DNA of 6,299 bases from Thermoproteales archaeon (GCA_027068725.1 JAMOMD010000372.1:1-6299); one strand, 5' to 3'; positions 1 to 5,948 are shown, numbered from the stretch's first letter. Notes: generated from the sequence alone by a model not told the origin. Numbers and translations: made by a program.

Positions 1-610
1 TAAGTTCCAAATTCACAAGCCTCTTTGCGATAGTGATAATACCCTCTCTTTTAACTGGGCCTGAAAATATTGGAGATAGTTCCATTAGATATGCTATTCG
101 TTTCAATATGAGAGCACTGAGTTCTGCCCCCTGTCTATTTTCGAGATTTATACTTACATACACACTATATCTGAGTCCTGTGTTTATGTTCACTATCTTA
201 GCTAGGTCCGACTCTATGGAATTCTCGCATATTTCTATAGTAGTGGTGCTTGGCTTCTCCTCTAGTAACTTAACACCTTTCTCGTTAATCTCCACGTAGA
301 CTGTTTTATTCACATTGTATAGTACTATGCCTGCTATTCCATTTCTTATGAGAGCTGAGCCGTACCTAGAGAATATTCTTACATAGTTAAGATTTTTCTC
401 TGTACTGTTTATTATTATGTGTAGAGAGTCCACTCCAGGTAGATCGTACATTGCTGAGGGGTGTGCTGCAATGAGTATGTATGGTGTTGTTAAGTTTAGT
501 GTTGTTGTTAGGAATATTGGGTGTATAAGTCTTCTATATTCGTCATATGTGAATTCTCTATGAGATTCTGATCTGTTATGAACATCTATTAAATAGAGTC
601 TTAGTCTCAT
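1..610 (-). CDS. Unrecognised archaeal protein, N-terminal 203 residues (3' end beyond window)
   Basis: An uninterrupted reading frame runs from an ATG at 610 on the minus strand to the left edge, 203 codons without a stop, so the gene is cut by the window. It begins MRLRLYLIDVHNRSESHREF. I do not recognise the family. The protein looks soluble: I see no signal peptide, membrane helix or cysteine cluster (one Cys, residue 128). Residues 81-118 (key pieces RYGSALIRNGIAG and VEINEKGVKLLEE) alternate helix and strand in a way that weakly recalls a winged-helix 'EKG..LL' wing, but this is not enough to call a regulator. Codon use (AGA, ATA, CTA, CTC) matches the neighbouring genes. A TATA-like TTAAAT lies 27-32 nt before the ATG, which fits leaderless transcription. 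An AGAGGT about 14 nt upstream is too distant to be a convincing Shine-Dalgarno site. The gene is divergent from the radical SAM gene. Confidence 0.7.
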   Translation of the reverse strand, partial: MRLRLYLIDVHNRSESHREFTYDEYRRLIHPIFLTTTLNLTTPYILIAAHPSAMYDLPGVDSLHIIINSTEKNLNYVRIFSRYGSALIRNGIAGIVLYNVNKTVYVEINEKGVKLLEEKPSTTTIEICENSIESDLAKIVNINTGLRYSVYVSINLENRQGAELSALILKRIAYLMELSPIFSGPVKREGIITIAKRLVNLEL

Positions 611-636
611 TATGAGCGTAAAGTACCTCTACTAGG

Positions 637-642
637 ATTTAA
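637..642. promoter_or_regulatory. Shared AT core (TATA-like) between two divergent genes
   Basis: The sequence ATTTAA on the plus strand reads TTAAAT on the minus strand. It lies 27-32 nt before the minus-strand ATG at 610 and 21-26 nt before the plus-strand ATG at 663. Archaeal TATA boxes are centred about 26-28 nt before the transcription start, so this position suits a leaderless minus-strand transcript well and a plus-strand transcript acceptably. It is the only AT-rich block in the 52-bp intergenic stretch. The call is inferred from spacing and composition only. Confidence 0.4.
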
Positions 643-662
643 CACTGATTCTCAAGTGCTAC

Positions 663-1967
663 ATGTGTCCTAGACTGGACAGCGCGATTGTTGTCAGGAT
701 GACTGATCTTAATAGGTACACGCTAGCCTACGTATTGTCGATACTGGAGTCCTACGTGTTCTCTAGACCGCGCTCTGTTCTTTTTGTGGTGCGTGAAGAC
801 GTTGTTCAGGTTGTCTCTAAGCTAGCTGAGGAGTACAGGACTGTCATAGTAATGTACTCGCTCATGACACCGCAGATATTTGAGCTTGTGAGAGAGTTCA
901 CTGAGCTTAGAAGACTAAGGAAGACGCATGACAATATTCTGCTTGTCGCGGGTGGTCCTCATGCAGCTGGTGATCCTAGGGGAACTTTGACTCGTCTAAA
1001 ATTTGATATTGCTGTGCTACGAGAAGGTGAGATAACTATACCAAAGTTACTTGATGTTATATTGTATAGAGCTGGCGATCTTCATGAGGTTCCAAATATA
1101 GCATTTATCGAGGGTAATGATGTAGTCATTACTAGATTCGAGATATGTTCAAACATACTTAGCTTTCCTCCATGTAGTGAGAGACATGGACTATACGCCC
1201 CTATAGAGATAATGCGCGGGTGTAGGCATGCCTGTAAATATTGTCAAACTCCAAGACTCTACAATTTCAGAGTTCGATATAGGTCACTAGACTATGTGTA
1301 CACATGGGTAAGACACTACTTCAGGCGAGGACTAAAGATAATAAGATTCTTAGCACCTAACGGCTTTGCGTATGGCTCTCCTGACTGCAAGACTCCACGT
1401 CCTGACAAGCTTGAGAGACTTCTCAAGACTGTGCATGAGGCTTGTGAGGGGAAGGCAAGCATAAACCTTGGTGTTTTCCCAAGCGAGGTTAGGCCAGACT
1501 TTGTTAAGCGCGAAGTCTTGGATATTGTTGTTAAGTACGTGTCAAATAGGAGACTTGCAATAGGTGTACAGACAGGAAGTAATAGACTTCTGCGAGAGAT
1601 TGGTCGTGGTCACGATGTTGAGTGTGTGTATGAGGCTGTTGACCTCGCTATTGAGTATGGATTTGTGCCATACATAGACCTGATATTTGGTCTTCCAGGA
1701 GAGACCGAGGAAGACATTGAGGAGACTATAAAGCTGATGAGGTATCTAGCGCAGCGAGGCTGCATAATTAGAGGACACACCTTCATGCCTCTTCCTGGCA
1801 CGCCATACGAGAAGGCTCCTCCAGGAAAGATACATCCTAAGTATATTCCTGTCCTAGAGGAGCTAGCTAGAATGAGAAGACTTGAAGGCTATTGGAGAGA
1901 GCAGGAGGAGATTGCTCAGCTAATTCATAGGTATTTAACAAGCAGTGACCCACTTGTGCAGGAGTGA
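663..1967 (+). CDS. B12-binding-type radical SAM protein (MJ1487-like family)
   Basis: The 434-residue protein has two parts. Residues 1-140 form a Rossmann-like region of the kind found in cobalamin-binding radical SAM proteins, with MYSLMTPQ at 64-71 and VAGGPHAAGDP at 95-105; there is no DxHxxG base-off cobalamin motif. Residues 180-400 hold the radical SAM core: the iron-sulfur triad C187-x3-C191-x2-C194, then QTGSNRLLREIGRGH (303-317), FGLPGETEED (342-351) and HTFMPLPGTP (372-381). The pattern PNGFAYGS...FPSEVRP...APPG matches my memory of the archaeal 'B12-binding/radical SAM, MJ_1487' family, whose reaction is unknown to me. The start at 663 is kept because similarity to the family begins by residue 8; M13 (699) is the alternative. 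No Shine-Dalgarno site is visible, so a leaderless mRNA is likely. The stop overlaps the downstream methyltransferase start, implying co-translation. Radical SAM assignment is near certain; the subfamily is from recall. Confidence 0.9.
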   Translation: MCPRLDSAIVVRMTDLNRYTLAYVLSILESYVFSRPRSVLFVVREDVVQVVSKLAEEYRTVIVMYSLMTPQIFELVREFTELRRLRKTHDNILLVAGGPHAAGDPRGTLTRLKFDIAVLREGEITIPKLLDVILYRAGDLHEVPNIAFIEGNDVVITRFEICSNILSFPPCSERHGLYAPIEIMRGCRHACKYCQTPRLYNFRVRYRSLDYVYTWVRHYFRRGLKIIRFLAPNGFAYGSPDCKTPRPDKLERLLKTVHEACEGKASINLGVFPSEVRPDFVKREVLDIVVKYVSNRRLAIGVQTGSNRLLREIGRGHDVECVYEAVDLAIEYGFVPYIDLIFGLPGETEEDIEETIKLMRYLAQRGCIIRGHTFMPLPGTPYEKAPPGKIHPKYIPVLEELARMRRLEGYWREQEEIAQLIHRYLTSSDPLVQE

Positions 1968-3250
1968 GAATTGAGGAAATTGCAGCACGAGTACTTGAGA
2001 TAAGTGTAAGAAAGAGAGTTAGCCTAAGACTTGCAGCTAGCGAGTTCTTTAGTCAATATAGGCAGTACGAGAAGCTTAAGCCTGCCGTCAGAGTAATTAC
2101 GACTGAAGTTGCTAGAAGATACAAGCTACTGGATAGAGCAACAGAGCTCGTGCTTGGTATTGATACTGAGAAACTTGACCTTTATGCTCAGAATCTCGTT
2201 AGGGTTGTTGTCTTTGAAGTAATGTACAGAGACTTTCCACTAAGCACATTCTCGTGGTTTTGCAGAAAGTTTCGAGTCTCGATAAGTGCACTAAGGAGAC
2301 TTCGAGATACAGATCCTGACGAGCTTGTGAGAGGCCTCGACTACATCTCTAGGCTTTCTGTAAAATACTCTATACCAAGATGGGTTATTGACGAGCTTTT
2401 TAGAGCAAAGATACCTAATGTTGAGGAGCTACTTGCAAGGTTCATGAGAGACCCCACAAGATATATACGAGTATCCACTCATCTGACAGATCCTGAAGAA
2501 CTGGCCGAGAGACTCGCGCAGTACGGGATTCTATGTTCAAGAGATCCTGACTTGCCTGACCTCCTCAGAATAGAGAGGTACGAGACTCATCCTGCAAAAA
2601 CAAAGGAGTACGAGAGGGGATTGTACCATATTCAGGATAAGTCTAGCGTACTTCTAGGTCATGAGATACTTCAGGACTTGAGAGAAGGCAAGTGTCGTAT
2701 GATTGATGTTACAGGTGGGCCCGGTGGAAAGATAACACATGTTGCTCAGTACGGCTACTACAGTGTTGGTGTAGATCTCTCACTTCGTCGTGTACGTGAG
2801 ATAGAACGTCATGTCAAGAGAATGCACATACTCCTAACAGACTATCTCTGTGCTGATTCCACGAAGATTCCTATCAGACTAGAGAAGTTTGATGTAGTAC
2901 TTGTTGACCCAGAATGCAGTGGTATTGGTAGACTTCACCATAATCCAGAAGCGAAAATGTGGATTAGTAGAAGAGACGTTGAGAAGCATTCAAAACTTCA
3001 GTACATGTTGCTCAGGGCAGTACTTGCACGTGTGAGAAAAGGCACAGTAATCTATTACTGTACCTGCACTTTAACACTTCAGGAGAACGAGAATCAGGTA
3101 ATGAAAATTCTCGAAGAGTTTGACATAGAAGTGGTTAAACCAGAGCCGTTTCTCGGAGCCGAGAGTCCAATACTGAGGAATGCTCAGAGACTTTACCCAC
3201 ACGTTCATGATACTACAGGATTCTTCATCGCTAAGCTAGTCAAACTATAG
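1964..3250 (+). CDS. RsmB/NOP-family RNA (cytosine-C5) methyltransferase
   Basis: This 428-residue protein should methylate carbon 5 of a cytosine in rRNA or tRNA using S-adenosylmethionine. Residues 1-130 are a helical NusB/RsmB-like N-terminal domain, followed by the linker LSVKYSIPRWVIDEL (131-145) typical of RsmB proteins. The methyltransferase domain covers about 215-428. It includes QDKSS (224-228), motif I DVTGGPGGK (248-256), the acidic D271 in VGVDLS, motif IV VDPECSGIG (314-322) with C318, motif VI CTCTL...ENE (366-376) with the expected nucleophile C368, and motif VIII YPHVHDTTGFFIAKL (411-425). Two signatures are off consensus: motif I normally reads CAAPGGK, and motif IV normally has Pro before Cys, here Glu317. 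The start is a GTG embedded in GTGA with the previous stop; no spaced Shine-Dalgarno site exists, so translation is probably coupled. The target nucleotide cannot be read from sequence. Confidence 0.93.
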   Translation: MRIEEIAARVLEISVRKRVSLRLAASEFFSQYRQYEKLKPAVRVITTEVARRYKLLDRATELVLGIDTEKLDLYAQNLVRVVVFEVMYRDFPLSTFSWFCRKFRVSISALRRLRDTDPDELVRGLDYISRLSVKYSIPRWVIDELFRAKIPNVEELLARFMRDPTRYIRVSTHLTDPEELAERLAQYGILCSRDPDLPDLLRIERYETHPAKTKEYERGLYHIQDKSSVLLGHEILQDLREGKCRMIDVTGGPGGKITHVAQYGYYSVGVDLSLRRVREIERHVKRMHILLTDYLCADSTKIPIRLEKFDVVLVDPECSGIGRLHHNPEAKMWISRRDVEKHSKLQYMLLRAVLARVRKGTVIYYCTCTLTLQENENQVMKILEEFDIEVVKPEPFLGAESPILRNAQRLYPHVHDTTGFFIAKLVKL

Positions 3251-3300
3251 GAATGTGAAACTTGATGACGTAGAGAGACGAGTAGCTTCTCATTAGGAAC

Positions 3301-3310
3301 AGATAAAGCT
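3301..3310 (+). promoter_or_regulatory. Weak TATA-like element before the ferredoxin gene
   Basis: AGATAAAGCT lies 24-33 nt before the ferredoxin ATG at 3334. No Shine-Dalgarno sequence precedes that ATG, so a leaderless mRNA starting at or near the ATG is likely and would need a TATA box here. The match to the crenarchaeal consensus TTTAAA is poor, so the call rests mainly on position. The 83-bp gap (3251-3333) shows no other feature except an 11-bp repeat (GCTAAGCTAGT at 3230-3240 and 3308-3318). Confidence 0.3.
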
Positions 3311-3333
3311 AAGCTAGTACAATCTACTCAACG

Positions 3334-3675
3334 ATGGTAAACGTAGAAGAGCTCGCTTCATATCCACGAATCTGTCGTGACAGAGACCAGTGCATTGCAT
3401 GTGGAGCATGCGTAAGCGTTTGTCCAAACAACGCACTTGAGCTCGATGAGGAGGGCAAGCCAGTCGTAATCTGGGAGAAGTGTGAGGGAGGCAAGCCCGG
3501 TCACGAAGCTGAGTGCATCAAGGCATGCCCAGTAGGATGCATATGGCTAACAAACGAGGCACCAGAAGAGGCCAAGTCCAAGCCATGGTACAAGGTTGCC
3601 AACAAGACACCTGAAATAATGGAGGCAGTAAAGAAGTGGAAGGAGAAGTTCGGCGTAAAGGTAGACCCACTCTAA
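3334..3675 (+). CDS. Ferredoxin, dicluster type with one cluster-ligand cysteine missing
   Basis: The 113-residue protein is a small cytosolic electron carrier. The first motif is complete: C20-x2-C23-x2-C26-x3-C30-P. The second is altered: C50, then G53 where the second cysteine normally sits, a seven-residue stretch (54-60), C61-x3-C65-P. In dicluster ferredoxins the fourth cysteine of each motif ligates the opposite cluster. That would give cluster I as [4Fe-4S] on C20, C23, C26 and C65, while cluster II keeps only C30, C50 and C61, which suits a [3Fe-4S] cluster. C14 and C69 are extra and could substitute. Residues 76-113 form a charged C-terminal tail (KSKPWYKV, KKWKEKFGV). The codons are more GC-rich and favour AAG, GAG and GCA, unlike the next gene; this suggests high expression. 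It probably has its own promoter. Possible partners are radical SAM or 2-oxoacid/aldehyde oxidoreductases; none is shown by context. Confidence 0.9.
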   Translation: MVNVEELASYPRICRDRDQCIACGACVSVCPNNALELDEEGKPVVIWEKCEGGKPGHEAECIKACPVGCIWLTNEAPEEAKSKPWYKVANKTPEIMEAVKKWKEKFGVKVDPL

Positions 3676-3760
3676 TCAGGTTAAGTAAAGCACGCCTAAA
3701 TCCAGACCTTCTAAACTCACCTCAATCTCTAAACCCCCTCCCTTCTATTAATTCCCCCTC
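3676..3760 (+). other. Intergenic pyrimidine-rich tract, candidate ferredoxin terminator and UbiA promoter zone
   Basis: The 85-bp gap between the ferredoxin stop and the UbiA GTG becomes almost purely pyrimidine from about 3709 to 3760 on the plus strand, broken by short A runs (TCTAAACC near 3728, CTATTAATT at 3745-3753). Archaeal terminators are often pyrimidine or T-rich without a hairpin, so this may end the ferredoxin transcript. CTCTAAAC (3727-3734) is 27-34 nt before the UbiA start and is the only candidate TATA at the right distance. Both ideas are weak. Confidence 0.3.
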
Positions 3761-4627
3761 GTGAATCGAAAACTCAGAGCATTTCTAAAACTATCAAGAA
3801 TAGACCATGGAATATTTGCAGGCATAGTCCCGGTCGCGACGTACATACTGACTTCCCATAGGATATCTATACTGACAATAGCAGTCCTATACATAACCAC
3901 ACTACTAGCAGAAATATACTTATTTGTACTGAATGACATAATGAACATACAGGAAGATAAAATAAACAGACCTGATGCTCCTCTCGTTAAAGGTGAAATA
4001 ACAATAAGAACAGCATGGCTTATCACAATAACTTCATTAACACTATCAATAATAATACTAGCAATAGCCCATCTTTACAATATTATAAATACATTTTCAC
4101 TAACAATATACGCAACTGCGATAGTCATAGGTACACTCTATAACATAAAGCTGAAAAAATATCCCTTTGTCGGAAATTTAGCAACATCATTAACAACAGC
4201 ACTAGCCTTCCTCTACGGACTATATAGCCTAAACATGATTCCAATACTATTATTCTTAACGTCACTCTTTGCCTGCCTTGGAAGAGAAATAATAAAATCT
4301 ATAATAGACATTGAGGGTGACAAGCTAGCCGGTCTTAGAACGCTTCCAATAGTTAAAGGTATCGAATATTCTACAAAACTTGCAAAGATCTTCGAAGTTA
4401 TTGCACTAGCACTGTTCTTAGTCACGGTAGTAGCATCGTTTTACATACTAAGCATATGGCAGGCACTAGTACTCTTGCTAGGGTTCATATGTGCATTAAT
4501 AATACTGGAGAAGACCTTGTTTAAAAAGGAATTGAAAGATTACGAACATGCTAGAAAGGGAATACTAAAGGCAATGTTCATGGTAATAATGTCGTACTTT
4601 TTCACTTGCTTACCTATCTTAGTCTAG
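3761..4627 (+). CDS. UbiA-superfamily membrane prenyltransferase
   Basis: The 288-residue protein is an integral membrane enzyme that should transfer an isoprenoid diphosphate chain to an acceptor. About eight or nine hydrophobic helices are visible (roughly 17-33, 36-57, 84-104, 110-127, 140-156, 158-173, 208-228, 232-250, 270-287). Motif 1 is N58-D59-x2-N62-x3-D66 followed by NRPDAPL; the family rule is NDxxDxxxD, so the middle Asp is Asn here. Motif 2 is intact: REIIK (175-179), D183-IEG-D187, then TLP (194-196). Y127 with K132 and G138-N139 also fit the family. Archaeal members include the digeranylgeranylglyceryl-phosphate synthase of lipid synthesis, but the N-terminus (RIDHGIFAGIVPVATY) and motif 1 are unlike those I remember, so I leave the substrate open. 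The start is GTG; an in-frame TAA lies 10-12 nt upstream and there is no Shine-Dalgarno site. Codons are AT-rich (ATA, ACA). The 3' end overlaps rnp1 on the other strand. Confidence 0.9.
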   Translation: MNRKLRAFLKLSRIDHGIFAGIVPVATYILTSHRISILTIAVLYITTLLAEIYLFVLNDIMNIQEDKINRPDAPLVKGEITIRTAWLITITSLTLSIIILAIAHLYNIINTFSLTIYATAIVIGTLYNIKLKKYPFVGNLATSLTTALAFLYGLYSLNMIPILLFLTSLFACLGREIIKSIIDIEGDKLAGLRTLPIVKGIEYSTKLAKIFEVIALALFLVTVVASFYILSIWQALVLLLGFICALIILEKTLFKKELKDYEHARKGILKAMFMVIMSYFFTCLPILV

Positions 4628-4871
4628 AAGGTGGAACTAGAAACAGTTTGTTATCCTGCTTAACATAGTACCAGCACTGGTTCTTTATAATGGTCCTGAC
4701 TTTACCATCAACACATAGTATTTTCAAAGTATTCTTTGTCTCTTCTATAACAATTCCACGAATACCTTCCAGATACCTATTTTTACAATTTACACACTCT
4801 ACAAATTTGTATAGAAGACTAATCTTTCTTTTCTTAGCCTGTTTTCTACGTTTACGTTTTTTACTCGGCAA
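4614..4871 (-). CDS. rnp1: RNase P protein component 1 (Rpp29/Pop4 homologue)
   Basis: This 85-residue protein is a subunit of archaeal RNase P, which removes the 5' leader of precursor tRNAs. The signature is GIRGIVIEETKNTLKI (37-52), the Sm-like barrel strand pattern 'G..G.VvdET.NTL.I' of Rpp29. A strongly basic N-terminus (PSKKRKRRKQAKKRK, 2-16) should bind RNA. C28 and C31 form a CxxC in ECVNC, of unknown relevance. The chain ends at VPPSRLR, about where relatives read RPEDRI and then continue with a C-terminal helix, so it is shorter than usual. The start is TTG at 4871, inside rpl29 (11-nt overlap). A TAG two codons upstream in the same frame rules out a longer form, and the nearest GGAG is 15 nt away, so translation is probably coupled to rpl29. 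Placement directly after rpl29 is the standard archaeal order and supports the call; the usual next gene, rps17, is absent. Confidence 0.87.
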   Translation of the reverse strand: MPSKKRKRRKQAKKRKISLLYKFVECVNCKNRYLEGIRGIVIEETKNTLKILCVDGKVRTIIKNQCWYYVKQDNKLFLVPPSRLR

Positions 4872-5238
4872 GTGCTATCTTTCTAACTCCAACCTTCTTG
4901 ACCTTTCCTTCAAGCATTAGTCTCCAAACCATGTGTCTCAGGAATGAGAGTCGTCTTTCGCCAAGCTTCTTTGCAAGCTCCTCGATAGTGAATGCCTTAC
5001 CCTTGTTCTGCTGTAAGAATGTCAGAATCTTATTCTTTAGATCTTCCTCATTCATAACAGTCAGAATTCTAGCTATGGTTCTTCTTATCTGCCTAATCTT
5101 ACCTGGATTTTCTACGACTCCTCTCTCTTTCTGCGATCTTAGTTTTAGTAACTCTGACCTGAGCTGCGCTAGCAGTTTTTCTCTTTCCTCTGCGGACATT
5201 GAACGTATGACATCTGCATTAAGCTTCTGCTTGGGCAT
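4861..5238 (-). CDS. rpl29: Ribosomal protein L29 (uL29) with C-terminal winged-helix-like extension
   Basis: Residues 6-64 are an ordinary archaeal L29, a two-helix hairpin on the large subunit near the tunnel exit: MSAEEREKLL (14-23), LRSELLKLRSQKERG (26-40), ENPGKIRQIRRTIARIL (43-59). Archaeal L29 usually ends near residue 65-75. This one continues to 125. Residues 65-125 look like a winged helix: helix 66-78, helix 84-92 (TIEELAKKL), recognition-like helix 95-109 (RRLSFLRHMVWRLML), then a basic wing 111-124 (GKVKKVGVRKIALA). The ATG is preceded by GGGGAG with 6-nt spacing, a good Shine-Dalgarno site. Met62 could be an internal start for the extension alone, but no ribosome site precedes it. 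The frame is continuous across the join with no shift. The gene lies 14 nt after rps3 and overlaps rnp1 by 11 nt. Confidence 0.9.
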   Translation of the reverse strand: MPKQKLNADVIRSMSAEEREKLLAQLRSELLKLRSQKERGVVENPGKIRQIRRTIARILTVMNEEDLKNKILTFLQQNKGKAFTIEELAKKLGERRLSFLRHMVWRLMLEGKVKKVGVRKIALAE

Positions 5239-5244
5239 AGGCTA

Positions 5245-5250
5245 CTCCCC
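5245..5250 (-). promoter_or_regulatory. Shine-Dalgarno site of rpl29
   Basis: On the minus strand GGGGAG sits in the 14-nt gap between the rps3 stop and the rpl29 ATG, with 6 nt to the start. It is the only well-spaced Shine-Dalgarno site I see in the window. This fits the archaeal pattern in which internal operon genes use Shine-Dalgarno sites and first genes are leaderless. Confidence 0.75.
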
Positions 5251-5252
5251 TA

Positions 5253-5948
5253 TTAGGACTGTGCTTGACTTGACTCTGTACTTGAAGTTTGCGCCTGAGC
5301 TGGCACAGCTTCTTCTGCAGGTTTTACTTGTTCTGGCGTCTTAATGTAGAACTCGTCGCTTAGTCTTCTCGGTGGTAGTAGACGCACCTCTATTCCATAC
5401 ATACCTGGCTTGAGCAGTACCTGACCAACGTATCTGTCAACTTTGGTCTTAGCATCGTTTCCACACTTGTAGATTGTTCCGAAGGTGAACTTCTCGAATC
5501 TTGCTCTTTCGCTTGTTAGCTTGCCACTGATAGTTATCTCTACTCCTCTCACGCCAGCCTCCATGAGCTGCCTAATGGCGATTATTGCTGCTCTCCTGAA
5601 CTTGATGCCCTTAGCCATGGCCCACGCAATTCTGTTAGCAATTATCTTAGCGTAGTACTCAGGTCTCTCCTTAGGCGGAGCCACGTCAATCATAGGGTTC
5701 TCAACACCGAACTTTGTCGCGAGAATCTGCTGAAGCTCCCTGACAGTCTGTCCCTTCCTTCCAATGATTCTGCTTGGTCTCTCTGCGTAGATTATTATTC
5801 TTGTGCCGAGTGGACTTCTCAAGATATCGCAGTCAATGTATCCGAGCTTTGCCAGTCTGTACTCTAGGAATTCCTTAATCATCCACTTCTTTATGTTATC
5901 CTGAATTATCTTCTTGTATACAGGCACTCGCTTACCTGCACTACTCAA
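5253..5948 (-). CDS. rps3: 30S ribosomal protein S3 (uS3)
   Basis: The 231-residue protein is the small-subunit head protein S3, which lines the mRNA entry channel. Residues 18-95 are the N-terminal type-2 KH domain, with LGTRIIIYAERPSRIIGRKG (47-66) carrying the GRKG loop (63-66). Residues 115-192 are the C-terminal S3 domain: RRAAIIAIRQLMEAGVRGVE (118-137), SGKLTSERAR (141-150), VGQVLLKPGMYGIEVRLLPP (174-193). Residues 206-231 are a low-complexity Ala/Gln/Ser tail typical of archaeal S3. The start is TTG at 5948; a TAG lies ten codons upstream in frame and no ATG or GTG is available between them. A later GTG at residue 8 is the alternative. It is the first gene of rps3-rpl29-rnp1. In most archaea rpl22 precedes it, but here a promoter and a divergent gene do. 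Confidence 0.95.
   Translation of the reverse strand: MSSAGKRVPVYKKIIQDNIKKWMIKEFLEYRLAKLGYIDCDILRSPLGTRIIIYAERPSRIIGRKGQTVRELQQILATKFGVENPMIDVAPPKERPEYYAKIIANRIAWAMAKGIKFRRAAIIAIRQLMEAGVRGVEITISGKLTSERARFEKFTFGTIYKCGNDAKTKVDRYVGQVLLKPGMYGIEVRLLPPRRLSDEFYIKTPEQVKPAEEAVPAQAQTSSTESSQAQS

Noticed and set aside
33..299. Plus-strand 88-codon open frame
   Set aside because: It lies wholly antisense to the 203-codon minus-strand gene at 1-610, has Ser/Leu/Phe-rich composition typical of an antisense shadow, and shows no motif.
1610..1801. Minus-strand 63-codon open frame
   Set aside because: It is antisense to the conserved radical SAM core and has no promoter or motif.
3273..3279. TGATGA near 3273 in the gap before the ferredoxin gene as a possible C box
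   Set aside because: It is preceded by T instead of a purine and there is no CUGA D box within about 60 nt.
3748..4026. Minus-strand open frame inside the UbiA gene, and another at 4213-4425
   Set aside because: Both are antisense to conserved UbiA motifs 1 and 2; their sequences are simple complements of membrane-helix codons.
4690..5344. Plus-strand open frames at 4690-4920 and 4898-5344
   Set aside because: They are antisense to rnp1, rpl29 and the end of rps3, which are clear ribosomal and RNase P families; the Ser/Phe/Leu-rich products are shadows.
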